Assembly (NCBI RefSeq): GCF_965232925.1
Contig: NZ_CBDDRA010000007.1
Coordinates: 1-64,000, forward strand
DNA from: Tumidithrix helvetica
Lineage (GTDB): Bacteria > Cyanobacteriota > Cyanobacteriia > Pseudanabaenales > Pseudanabaenaceae
DNA: 64,000 bases
Direction of reading: 5' to 3'
The position numbers and the translations under genes were made by a program. Positions 34,995-43,629 of the stretch are shown here, in pieces. The number at the start of each line of letters is the position of its first letter. Positions within the stretch are counted from its first letter, which is position 1. The notes under the pieces were generated by a model. The model saw nothing but the letters and a program-made list of their open reading frames with translations. It made no database searches and was not told the DNA's origin.

Positions 34995-36932
34995 ATGCTT
35001 GAAACGATCGCCGAGACTTATAATGCCAACCAAATTCAAGTCCTGGAAGGGATAGAGCATGTTCGTAAACGTCCGGGTATGTACATTGGCTCTACAGGAC
35101 CTAAAGGTTTACACCACCTTGTTTTTGAAGTCGTAGATAATAGCGTTGACGAAGCATTAGGCGGACATTGTAACCTGATTCTCGTAGAACTTTTAGCCGA
35201 TGGTTCTGTGACGGTTTCTGATAATGGGCGAGGAATTCCCGTTGATATTCACCCCAAAACGGGTAAATCTGCCCTAGAAACCGTCATGACAAAGCTGGGG
35301 GCAGGTGGAAAATTTGGCGGGGAAAGCGGTTATAAAGTCTCTGGTGGTCTGCATGGCGTGGGTATTTCTGTGGTCAATGCCCTATCAGAATGGGTAGAAG
35401 TGAAGGTCTGGCGGCAGAGCAACGTGTACGAGCATCGCTTTGAGCGTGGTGTCCCCCTAGGCGATATGAAGACGAGCATTGCTGAGTCGCCCAGTCGCGG
35501 TACTCAAGTCAGGTTTAAGCCCGATGCCCAAATCTTTCAAACCGATACCGTTTTTGACTTCACAACCTTAGCAGGAAGGTTAAAAGAGCTAGCCTATCTA
35601 AATGCAGGCGTAAAAATTCAGTTTACCGATCGCCGCGAAGAAGAACCAAGAATCGAAACCTATCACTATGACGGTGGCATTCGCGAATATGTCGCTTACA
35701 TGACCCGCGAAAAGGAACCGATTCACCCTGACATTATCTACGTGCAAGGCGAGCGCGATAACGTACAAGTAGAAGTTGCGCTGCAATGGTGTGTGGATGC
35801 CTATAACGACAACATTCTCGGATTTGCCAATAACATCCGCACGATCGATGGCGGTACGCACTTAGAAGGATTGAAAACAGTCCTAACTCGAAGTCTTAAT
35901 GTCATCGCGCGCAAGTTAAAGAAGCTCAAAGAAGGCGATTCTAATCTGGCGGGGGAGAACGTCCGAGAAGGACTAACCGCCGTGATTTCGGTCAAGGTTC
36001 CCAATCCAGAGTTTGAAGGGCAAACCAAGACGAAGCTGGGAAATATGGAAGTTCGCGGCATCGTCGATTCTTTCGTGGGCGAAGTTCTGAACGAATATTT
36101 GGAGTTCCATCCTGCTGTTGCCATTTCTATTTTAGACAAGGCAATTCAAGCCTTTAATGCAGCTGAGGCGGCTCGACGTGCGCGCGAACTGGTACGCCGC
36201 AAATCTGCGCTAGAGTCTTCTACCCTGCCTGGAAAGTTAGCTGACTGTAGTTCTCGAGATCCTAGAGAATCAGAAATCTTTTTGGTGGAAGGTGACTCCG
36301 CAGGTGGAAGTGCTAAGCAAGGACGCGATCGCCACTTTCAAGCGATCTTGCCTTTGCGCGGTAAGGTGCTGAATATCGAGAAAGCCGAAGATAGCAAGAT
36401 TTATAAGAACAACGAAATCCAATCGCTGATTACAGGGTTGGGGTTGGGCATTAAGGGCGAAGAGTTTAATCTCTCCCAACTGCGCTATCACAAGATTATT
36501 CTGCTGGCTGATGCGGACGTGGATGGAGCGCACATTCGCACCCTCCTGTTAACCTTCTTTTATCGCTATCAAAGACAGCTTGTCGATCAGGGCTATATCT
36601 ATATTGGTTGTCCTCCTCTGTATAAAGTGGAACGCGGCAAAAATGCCCAGTATTGCTATACCGATCGCGATTTACAGGTACTTCTCTCCAGTTTCCCTGC
36701 CAATGCCAATTACAACATCCAACGGTTTAAAGGGTTGGGTGAAATGATGCCCACGCAGCTCTGGGAAACCACGATGAATCCTGCAACGCGATCGCTCAAG
36801 CAAATCACGATCGAAGATGCCGCAGAAGCCGATCGCATTTTCACAATCTTGATGGGCGATAAGGTTGCTCCTCGACGGGAATTTATCGAAACCTATGGGC
36901 CTAAGATGAATCTCACGGATTTGGACATTTAG
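34995..36932 (+). CDS. gyrB: DNA gyrase subunit B
   Basis: A 645-residue GyrB that hydrolyses ATP to drive negative supercoiling by GyrA2B2. The GHKL ATPase features are EVVDNSVDEALGGHC, VSDNGRGIPVDIHPKTGKSA, GLHGVGISVVNALS; the TOPRIM domain has EIFLVEGDSAGGSAKQGRDR and LADADVDGAHIRTLLLTFF with the metal-binding Asp residues; ORFKGLGEMMP-type sequence (QRFKGLGEMMPTQLWETTM) ends the protein. The ATG at 34995 lies soon after a ggagt site (34980). It is on the opposite strand to the methyltransferase fragment and followed by a nuclease-like gene. Confidence 0.98.
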   Translation: MLETIAETYNANQIQVLEGIEHVRKRPGMYIGSTGPKGLHHLVFEVVDNSVDEALGGHCNLILVELLADGSVTVSDNGRGIPVDIHPKTGKSALETVMTKLGAGGKFGGESGYKVSGGLHGVGISVVNALSEWVEVKVWRQSNVYEHRFERGVPLGDMKTSIAESPSRGTQVRFKPDAQIFQTDTVFDFTTLAGRLKELAYLNAGVKIQFTDRREEEPRIETYHYDGGIREYVAYMTREKEPIHPDIIYVQGERDNVQVEVALQWCVDAYNDNILGFANNIRTIDGGTHLEGLKTVLTRSLNVIARKLKKLKEGDSNLAGENVREGLTAVISVKVPNPEFEGQTKTKLGNMEVRGIVDSFVGEVLNEYLEFHPAVAISILDKAIQAFNAAEAARRARELVRRKSALESSTLPGKLADCSSRDPRESEIFLVEGDSAGGSAKQGRDRHFQAILPLRGKVLNIEKAEDSKIYKNNEIQSLITGLGLGIKGEEFNLSQLRYHKIILLADADVDGAHIRTLLLTFFYRYQRQLVDQGYIYIGCPPLYKVERGKNAQYCYTDRDLQVLLSSFPANANYNIQRFKGLGEMMPTQLWETTMNPATRSLKQITIEDAAEADRIFTILMGDKVAPRREFIETYGPKMNLTDLDI

Positions 36933-36998
36933 CGTTTATGTGAATTCGGGAAGGGTCATTAGGTTGGGTTAAAACTTGAAGGAAGTATGTGAATTGAT

Positions 36999-37619
36999 AT
37001 GGCATACAGTGATTTCACATTTAGCAAGGTCAGAGAGTCTTTTCAGCTTACGATTGACGAAAAAACAGATCTCTTTGCTAACACTTCTAAAGCCCAACCT
37101 TCGCCAATTCTCAGGACACTACTGCAAGAGAATTTAGCTTTTGCGATCGCGGTCGGCACTGAAAAAGCACGATCGGAGTTTATTATTGCTCAGGTGCTCG
37201 GTGAAGTTCGTCGCCAGCTTGATTTCAAGATTTCGCTGTTCTCTGGTTCGGAGTTTACGGTCGATCGCGATCGGGGACTGACAGGATTTTGCGACTTTCT
37301 GTTAAGCCGTTCTGAAGAACAGTTGGAAATTACGGAACCAGTGGTGATTATTATTGAGGCAAAACGCGAAGATATTATCGGTGGTGTCGGTCAATGTATC
37401 GCAGCCATGGTGGCGGCGCAAATATTTAACGCACAACGGCATAACGAGATTCCGCGCATTTATGGTGCGGTGACGAGTGGTACAAACTGGCGATTCATCA
37501 CCCTAGAAGGAAATTTAGTCAGGATTGATGCGATCGAATATTACATTAACGAAGTGGATAAGATTTTAGGAATTCTCCTAGAACCCTTGAGATCGGTATG
37601 TCAACCCATGCCTGTTTGA
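36999..37619 (+). CDS. PD-(D/E)XK nuclease-like protein (HsdR-N type)
   Basis: A 206-residue protein resembling the N-terminal nuclease part of type I restriction subunits. The likely active-site run is GLTGFCDFLLSRSEEQLEIT followed by EPVVIIIEAKREDIIGGVGQC, i.e. an Asp then E-x-K on adjacent strands. No helicase or specificity subunit lies near it, so it acts alone or is a solitary accessory protein common in cyanobacteria. The ATG at 36999 follows a ggaag site. It ends tail-to-tail with the cysQ-like gene. Confidence 0.75.
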   Translation: MAYSDFTFSKVRESFQLTIDEKTDLFANTSKAQPSPILRTLLQENLAFAIAVGTEKARSEFIIAQVLGEVRRQLDFKISLFSGSEFTVDRDRGLTGFCDFLLSRSEEQLEITEPVVIIIEAKREDIIGGVGQCIAAMVAAQIFNAQRHNEIPRIYGAVTSGTNWRFITLEGNLVRIDAIEYYINEVDKILGILLEPLRSVCQPMPV

Positions 37620-37638
37620 AGCAAAGAAAACGAGTGGC

Positions 37639-38481
37639 TTACATCTCCGCGAGGGCGGTTTGACTGAGTTGGCATAGCTGCTCGTGGCAATGACCGTTGC
37701 TGGCAATCAAATTGCCCCACTGTCTGATGTCGAGGTTGTTGTATAAAAGCGGACTGCCATCAAAGCGCGTCAATTTCCCCCCTGCCTCAGTCAGGATAAT
37801 TTCAGGGGCACAGTAGTCCCAATCTTTGGGAGCCGATCGCCCTGACAGTGCAATATAAAAATCGGCTTGGGCTTCGACGATCGCACCAAATTTTCCGCCA
37901 ATACTGCCTACTGCTCGCTCTTGGATATTTGGCAAACGACTGAGAATAAAATCTAGCTCGGCAGTGCGATGGGTGCGACTGGCGATCGCCACCATATCCT
38001 GCACTTCTTTTTTGTTAGAAACCTCTATCCGCCGTTTTTGCCCATCTTGGGTTTCTAAATGGGTGCCTTGGTTCGCGATCGCGGAGAATAATTTGCCTTG
38101 AGAGGGGCAAGCCACCAAGCCAAGAACGGGGCGTTGTTGATAGGCTAAACCAATATGCACGGCAAATTCTCCCGTGTGTTTGATAAAACCACTGGTGCCA
38201 TCTAGGGGGTCGATGATCCAAACCCAATCGTGCTCGAGGCGACTAGCATCGTCCTCAGCTTCTTCGCTAAGATAGGCAAAATCGTGAGTGCCCAGTTGAT
38301 ATTTGAGCTGATGCAGGATGTAATCGTTAGCGGCAAAATCCGCAGAAGTAACTTTGCCTTCATCGCCACCTTTGCTAGTAATTTCTATGCTTTTGGGCGA
38401 TCGATAGTAGGTCATGATAATATCCGACGCGCCCCAAGCGATCGGACGTACGATTTCTAGTAACTGGTTGAGATCTTGCAT
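37639..38481 (-). CDS. cysQ: 3'(2'),5'-bisphosphate nucleotidase / inositol phosphatase family (CysQ-like)
   Basis: A 280-residue member of the inositol-monophosphatase superfamily. The metal sites are YLSEEAEDD, then DPLDGTSGFI with the two Asp ligands, and the late WDYCAPEIILTEAGGKLTRF Asp. Family members dephosphorylate PAP/PAPS breakdown product, inositol phosphates or fructose-1,6-bisphosphate; sequence length and the DPLDGTSGF-HTGEFAVHIG pattern favour the CysQ type. I use the second ATG at 38481 (MQDLNQLL); the first at 38484 is equally possible. It is divergent from ldpA. Confidence 0.82.
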   Translation of the reverse strand: MQDLNQLLEIVRPIAWGASDIIMTYYRSPKSIEITSKGGDEGKVTSADFAANDYILHQLKYQLGTHDFAYLSEEAEDDASRLEHDWVWIIDPLDGTSGFIKHTGEFAVHIGLAYQQRPVLGLVACPSQGKLFSAIANQGTHLETQDGQKRRIEVSNKKEVQDMVAIASRTHRTAELDFILSRLPNIQERAVGSIGGKFGAIVEAQADFYIALSGRSAPKDWDYCAPEIILTEAGGKLTRFDGSPLLYNNLDIRQWGNLIASNGHCHEQLCQLSQTALAEM

Positions 38482-38522
38482 CATGGTGGTTTGGTTGTCG
38501 GTTATCAGTTACTAGTTTTACG

Positions 38523-38550
38523 GCTCAAGTATTAGCGCTCAAGTATTAGC
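38523..38550. repeat. Perfect 14-bp tandem duplication upstream of ldpA
   Basis: GCTCAAGTATTAGC occurs twice without gap (38523-38536, 38537-38550), ending nine bases before the ldpA start codon, where it overlaps the leader and could shift promoter or SD spacing. Confidence 0.85.
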
Positions 38551-38559
38551 ATAGAGGAA

Positions 38560-39678
38560 ATGAATCAGTTATCAAATTCTCCCTTAGACGCACTGCGATC
38601 GCAGCAATGGTTTAAATTGATCTGCGGTGCTAGCTATCAGCATCTGCCCAGTATTCGTAACCTAGCCCTAGTCTATACCTTGGCTGGAGCCGACTGCATT
38701 GATATGGCTGCCGATCCTGCTGTGATTAGAGCCGCAAGAGAGGGAATTGCCGTCGCCCATCGCTTTATGGGTCTTGCCGATCGCTCTCCTGAAAATATTA
38801 CCTATGCTGCCCCTTGGGTGATGGTGAGCTTTAATGATGGCGAAGATCCGCATTTTCGCAAAGCCCTATTTGAGCCGCAAGATTGCCTTTCTGGTTGCGA
38901 TCGCCCCTGTATGGATATTTGCCCAACCCAAGCGATTCAGTTTCGTGGTGGTAGCGATCGCAACATTCATAGTCCTATGGAGAATGGTTACAATGGGATC
39001 GTTGACAGCCTCTGCTACGGCTGCGGTCGATGTTTACCTCTATGCCCAGTGCAAATTATTCACACCCGCGAGCAAGTTTACGCTCCTGAAACCATTCATA
39101 GGGAACCAATTGATGCGATCGAAATTCATACCCAACCTGGGCGCGTCCGAGAATTTGGTCAGCTTTGGCAGCGTCTAGGTGGGCTAATTCCCCAGCTTAA
39201 GTTGGTGGCGGTGAGTTTTCCAGACTGCGAAGACTTGCGTGACTATCTAACCGCACTGCTTGCCTGTATGCACCCGCTACCGCAGCAACTGATCTGGCAG
39301 GCAGATGGACGACCGATGAGTGGCGATATTGGTGATGGCGCGACGCGTGCGGCAGTTTTGCTGGCAAAAAAAGTCGTAGGGATGCAATTACCCTTTGGTT
39401 TTGTGCAGGTTGCAGGTGGTACAAATGCAAGTACCGTTGCTAAACTACAGGCAGCTAACGTTCGACCTGCGGGAATTGCCTATGGTAGCTATGCACGTAA
39501 ATTGGTGGCAGATATTCTAGAGCGATCGTCGAGCAATTATCTAGAAGCCGATTCCCTACTCCTACAACAAGCGGTTTCCAAAGCAAAGTGTCTGGTCGGA
39601 CAGATTAAGCATTCCCAATCTGCAAGTGACCTGCAAGATGCTCCATCAACCTTCTCATCGATTCCCTTAAAGCCATGA
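38560..39678 (+). CDS. ldpA: LdpA, light-dependent period protein (iron-sulfur)
   Basis: A 372-residue cyanobacterial protein linking redox/light state to the circadian clock (with CikA). Two ferredoxin-like clusters are visible: CLSGCDRPCMDICP and CYGCGRCLPLCPV, each with the Cys spacing of a 4Fe-4S site. The N-terminal IRNLALVYTLAGADCIDMAAD and the C-terminal alpha/beta part (GMQLPFGFVQVAGGTNASTV, AGIAYGSYARKL) are conserved across the family. The ATG at 38560 is preceded by agagg. It lies upstream of the Ycf45-type gene. Confidence 0.92.
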   Translation: MNQLSNSPLDALRSQQWFKLICGASYQHLPSIRNLALVYTLAGADCIDMAADPAVIRAAREGIAVAHRFMGLADRSPENITYAAPWVMVSFNDGEDPHFRKALFEPQDCLSGCDRPCMDICPTQAIQFRGGSDRNIHSPMENGYNGIVDSLCYGCGRCLPLCPVQIIHTREQVYAPETIHREPIDAIEIHTQPGRVREFGQLWQRLGGLIPQLKLVAVSFPDCEDLRDYLTALLACMHPLPQQLIWQADGRPMSGDIGDGATRAAVLLAKKVVGMQLPFGFVQVAGGTNASTVAKLQAANVRPAGIAYGSYARKLVADILERSSSNYLEADSLLLQQAVSKAKCLVGQIKHSQSASDLQDAPSTFSSIPLKP

Positions 39679-39789
39679 TTTAAACTACAACTGCCTTTCG
39701 AATCTGCGCTAGGACTCTACATTCCAACTCTGTATTCCGAATCTGCCTTAAGAAACCCTTTCATATATTCACTAAGAATCACTTAATTT

Positions 39790-41616
39790 ATGTCGGACGT
39801 ATTCCGCAAGCAAGTTACAGACAATCTCGATCAGCTCTTGGCAATCTTGCCTCCTGACATTCGACAAAGCCTAGAAGCTTTTGGACAACTCGATCGCCTC
39901 GTTGAAGTTGTGATGGATCTGGGACGCCCCCCAGAAGCGCGTTATTTTGACCTGACCCACTATCTATCCGATGCACCAATTACACAGGCGGAACTGGATG
40001 AATGCGTGCAAAGGGTAGGCGAATTTAGCGGCGACAATCGCGCTGGCATCGAACGCACCCTGCATCGAATTAGTGCCATGCGCAATCGTAAGGGCATGAT
40101 TATTGGACTGACTTGCCGCGTTGGGCGAGCCGTCTATGGCACAGTGGAAATGATCAGGGATTTGGTCGAGACGGGAAAATCCATTTTGCTGCTGGGCAAA
40201 CCGGGAATGGGTAAAACCACGGCATTGCGAGAAATTGCCCGTGTTTTGGCGGATGAAATGACCAAACGGGTTGTAATTATCGACACGTCCAATGAGGTAG
40301 CTGGCGATGGAGACATTCCGCACCCTGCGATCGGTCGGGCGCGACGGATGCAAGTGGCAAAGCCCGAACTGCAACATCAGGTGATGATTGAAGCTGTGGA
40401 AAACCATATGCCCGAAGTGATCGTGATCGATGAAATTGGTACGGAGCTAGAAGCTTTGGCGGCAAGAACGATCGCCGAACGAGGCGTGCAATTGGTCGGT
40501 ACGGCGCACGGCAATCAGTTGGCAAATTTGATTAAAAATCCCACCCTGTCGGATCTTGTCGGCGGCATTCAGTCGGTAACCTTGGGCGATGAAGAGATGC
40601 GCCGCCGAGGATTGCCGCAAAAAAGCATCCTAGAGCGCAAGGCCCAGCCTACCTTTGAGATTGCGATCGAAATGCTAGAACGCTACCGCTGGGTCGTCCA
40701 TAAAAATGTTGCCGAAACCATTGATGCTCTATTACGCGATCGCAACCCCGGTCAGCAGATTCGGGCGGTGACTGAGGCAGGCAGTGTGGCAATTACCGAG
40801 GAGGCTCCCCCTGCGCAAGAGATGATCAAAAATCCTAATGCTAAGGGTTGGCGGGCGTCGGGAAGGATGAAGCCCGTGCCGCTCGATACGGCTACGGTAA
40901 CGAATATCGGCGATCGCCGCTCTGAACGCCAAATCGAGCGCCAAGCTGAACGTCATATCGAACGCCAAGTCGAACGTCTAACCGATCGCCTCTATGGTGG
41001 GGACTGGAGTGATGACTTCGAGGGGGATGGCGATCGTGAAGATCGGGTCATTGACGATCTGGACGAGACCTCGATCAAATATCCTGCCAATGCCGACCCT
41101 GACATTGATGCCACCTATGTCTATCTCTATGCCGTCAGCCGCCATCAAACCGAGCAGGTAATCGAGGCGCTAAATCTGCCGATTGTAATTACCAAAGAGG
41201 CTGAGAATGCCGATGTGATTTTGGCGCTGCGATCGCAGGTGCGCAGCCATTCTAAATTACGCCATATTGCCGAAGCCCGTCAGTTGCCAATTCACGTGAT
41301 AAAGAGCAGCACGATTCCGCAAATTACCCGTGCTTTGCGACGGATTTTGCATATTGATGAGAGTCCAGCGGGAACTTCCGCGATCGGCGATCTGAGTCTT
41401 TTTGCTTACGGAGACTCAGAGGACGAGATGGAAGCCCTCGAAGAAGCCCGTTTGGCAGTGGAACAGATCGTGATTCCCAAGGGACAACCCGTAGAATTAC
41501 TCCCGCGTTCTTCGGTCATTCGTCGCATGCAACACGAACTCGTAGAACATTACCATCTCAAATCATCCAGCTTTGGCAACGAACCCAATCGTCGCCTTCG
41601 CATTTATCCCAATTAA
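39790..41616 (+). CDS. ycf45: AAA ATPase with R3H domain (Ycf45 type)
   Basis: A 608-residue protein related to plastid Ycf45 and to SpoIIIAA. Walker A is SILLLGKPGMGKTTALREIA (about residues 130-150), Walker B is EVIVIDEIGTELEAL, and an Arg-finger-like LVGTAHGNQLANLI follows. Between about 370 and 450 lies a low-complexity block of RQIERQAERHIERQVERL repeats. The C-terminus has an R3H-like single-strand nucleic-acid motif (SSVIRRMQHELVEHYHLKSSS). The length and order match cyanobacterial family members. Its function is unknown. It ends 17 bases before the convergent permease gene. Confidence 0.9.
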   Translation: MSDVFRKQVTDNLDQLLAILPPDIRQSLEAFGQLDRLVEVVMDLGRPPEARYFDLTHYLSDAPITQAELDECVQRVGEFSGDNRAGIERTLHRISAMRNRKGMIIGLTCRVGRAVYGTVEMIRDLVETGKSILLLGKPGMGKTTALREIARVLADEMTKRVVIIDTSNEVAGDGDIPHPAIGRARRMQVAKPELQHQVMIEAVENHMPEVIVIDEIGTELEALAARTIAERGVQLVGTAHGNQLANLIKNPTLSDLVGGIQSVTLGDEEMRRRGLPQKSILERKAQPTFEIAIEMLERYRWVVHKNVAETIDALLRDRNPGQQIRAVTEAGSVAITEEAPPAQEMIKNPNAKGWRASGRMKPVPLDTATVTNIGDRRSERQIERQAERHIERQVERLTDRLYGGDWSDDFEGDGDREDRVIDDLDETSIKYPANADPDIDATYVYLYAVSRHQTEQVIEALNLPIVITKEAENADVILALRSQVRSHSKLRHIAEARQLPIHVIKSSTIPQITRALRRILHIDESPAGTSAIGDLSLFAYGDSEDEMEALEEARLAVEQIVIPKGQPVELLPRSSVIRRMQHELVEHYHLKSSSFGNEPNRRLRIYPN

Positions 41617-41633
41617 AGCTTTAAAGCGAATCT

Positions 41634-42500
41634 TTAAGTTTTCCAAGCTTGAAGTTGCCAAAAGACCAGCGCTAACACACCAAGTAGTAAAACGATCGCA
41701 GCGGCAGCAGCATAGCCAAAGTCAAATAGACCAAAAGCCTGCTCGTAAACGTAGTACACCAAAATATTGGTGGCATTGAGCGGTCCCCCACCCGTGACCA
41801 CATAAACCTGCTCAAAACTACGAAACGTAAAAATTAGGGTTGAGATCGCCACAAAGACCGTAGTGGGGCGCAATCCAGGGAGAGTAATGTACCAAAACTT
41901 TGCCACTGGATTTGCCCCATCCAGCTCGGCGGCTTCGTAGCGGTTTTGGGGAATCGCTTGCAATCCCGCCAAAAACACCACCATATTGAAGCCCAATTGC
42001 TTCCAAATACTCAATAAAATTAAAACCAGCATTGCCAAGCTAGGGTTGTTAAACCAAGCAAGGGGTGGCTTTAGTCCCAGCAAGCCATCGATCGCACCAT
42101 CAGGTTGAAATAACCAACGCCAGCCTAAACCCGCCGCCACGATCGAAACCACTGAGGGCAAAAAGTAAAGCGATCGCAATACGCCCCGTCCGACAAAACT
42201 GCGATCGAGGAATACGGCTAACACCAAAGGCACAACCACACTAGGAATTGCCGTTGCGATCGTGAAGTAGACAGTATTTCCCAGAACCTGCCAAAAGTCG
42301 GGGCTTTGCACTAGACGCAGATAATTGTTTAGCCCAACCCAGCGCACACCCGCTAGCGTAAAATGCCCTGCCGTAACGCTGAGATAAAACAGATACAGAA
42401 TTGGAAACAGAACAAATGCACCCAGTAGTAACAAACTGGGTGCAAGAAATAACCAAGCAGAATTGGACTCTTTATCGAGCCAATTACTCAGCTTTACCAC
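41634..42500 (-). CDS. Carbohydrate ABC transporter permease (UgpA/MalF type)
   Basis: A 288-residue permease with six membrane helices, and the EAA loop AAELDGANPVAKFWYITLPGL that contacts the ATPase. It resembles UgpA, LacF and cyanobacterial GgtC. It begins with GTG at 42500, seven bases inside the preceding exported-protein gene (stop at 42494), so the two are translationally coupled. No substrate-binding protein, partner permease or ATPase is present in the window, so it probably cooperates with components encoded elsewhere; the sugar is unknown. Confidence 0.87.
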   Translation of the reverse strand: MVKLSNWLDKESNSAWLFLAPSLLLLGAFVLFPILYLFYLSVTAGHFTLAGVRWVGLNNYLRLVQSPDFWQVLGNTVYFTIATAIPSVVVPLVLAVFLDRSFVGRGVLRSLYFLPSVVSIVAAGLGWRWLFQPDGAIDGLLGLKPPLAWFNNPSLAMLVLILLSIWKQLGFNMVVFLAGLQAIPQNRYEAAELDGANPVAKFWYITLPGLRPTTVFVAISTLIFTFRSFEQVYVVTGGGPLNATNILVYYVYEQAFGLFDFGYAAAAAIVLLLGVLALVFWQLQAWKT

Positions 42501-43054
42501 AGACCACGCACAGGTTCATCATATTTTGCAGGTGTAGTCGAAGCAGGAGGAATGGTTGGGACTTCTGATTTCTCAACTACGATGTCCTTTTTCTGATAGA
42601 AGGACATCGAGCCAACTACAGGAAGGGTAGAGAAACAGCAAATGTCTTTGTACCAAAGACGCGACCCCCCACGCAAACCGCGACTAGCAGGGCTCTCTAC
42701 GGCAGAGCAACCAACACGGGTTTGACCATAGGCAAAATCATCTAGCCCCAAAACATTTTTATTATCCGTATCAACATATCCAGAGCCGAGTTTGCCCTGG
42801 ATCACATTACGGTTAAAAAGAAATGCAGTTGTACCAACCTTGAGGTCGTACTTAGAGAACATCCATTCGGGAACGTAATAGTCATTCGATTCTCCTTTGT
42901 CATTCTTAAATGTAACTACATTTCCAGGAGAGATTTTTTGAATAACTTGAGGAACAGTACTGTCCATAAACACTTCTTCTGCTTGAGCGATCGCAGGTAC
43001 TGCAGTAACAGCAACAGCAGCAAGAATTAACGAACCAATATGAATTTTTTTCAT
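42494..43054 (-). CDS. Exported protein of unknown function
   Basis: A 186-residue secreted protein starting with a signal peptide, MKKIHIGSLILAAVAVTAVP AIAQAEE (cleavage likely after AQA). The mature part has no family I recognise; it holds several Cys (VGCSAVES, DICCFSTLP) that may form disulfides, and a block GSGYVDTDNKNVLGLDDFAYGQTRVG. Its final codons overlap the start of the downstream permease by seven bases. It could be a periplasmic accessory of that transporter, but nothing in the sequence proves this. Confidence 0.7.
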   Translation of the reverse strand: MKKIHIGSLILAAVAVTAVPAIAQAEEVFMDSTVPQVIQKISPGNVVTFKNDKGESNDYYVPEWMFSKYDLKVGTTAFLFNRNVIQGKLGSGYVDTDNKNVLGLDDFAYGQTRVGCSAVESPASRGLRGGSRLWYKDICCFSTLPVVGSMSFYQKKDIVVEKSEVPTIPPASTTPAKYDEPVRGLW

Positions 43055-43629
43055 GGATTAATAGACCCCAACACCTAATCTACATCAACCACAAGAATAT
43101 CACGAATAGCATGATTAGTCGTTAAAATTACGCTTAAAACTGAACAGAGACATGGATGTTACGTCATGATTTGTCATTTATAATCGCTTCTTACAACTTA
43201 ATTACTATTTAATGCCATTACTCCAGATGTCTGTCTTAATCAGGATTTAATTATTTGGCAAGTAAGTAAAATGGAATTGACAGGAAAATTGCATGTTTCT
43301 TTATGTCAACAAAGCATAGGAGGCACGAGTTTTTACTGATTGCAGAATTTGTATTTAAGTGCTTTACTCCAGTCCAAAACTTCAATCGATCGATTGAATT
43401 GATTAAATTCATCGATTGAATTGATTGAATTGGTTGAATTGCTTGAGCAATTAGTCATGATTCATCAACAATTTTTTCTCTGTCTAGGATCGTGAGGTAA
43501 TTTATGAATTTCCCTATATATAAATCAAATAGGATTGCTATGTGACTCAAGTTTCTCTCTAGCAAAGCGATAGTCTAAAAACAAGCATTTCTCTAAATAT
43601 TAAGTAATAGTTAAGTATCAAAAATATTC
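43055..43629. other. AT-rich intergenic region with short repeats
   Basis: 575 bases between the exported-protein gene and the MacB-like permease gene, which run in opposite directions. It contains an 18-bp perfect palindrome (TTCAATCGA/TCGATTGAA, 43381-43398), an imperfect ATTGAATTG array to 43450, and a degenerate relative of the dispersed palindrome near 43493-43515 (GGTAATTTATGAATTTCCC). No gene is supported; promoters for both sides presumably lie here. Confidence 0.6.
43381..43450. repeat. Imperfect 9-bp tandem repeat (ATTGAATTG)
   Basis: After the palindrome the units ATTGAATTG, ATTAAATTC, ATTGAATTG, ATTGAATTG, GTTGAATTG follow in series, ending at cttgagcaatt. This is a simple-sequence array; no role is visible. 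Confidence 0.7.

Noticed and set aside
43381..43450. The ATTGAATTG array as a CRISPR-like array
   Set aside because: Units are nine bases without spacers and no cas genes are present in the window; no CRISPR array was found anywhere.
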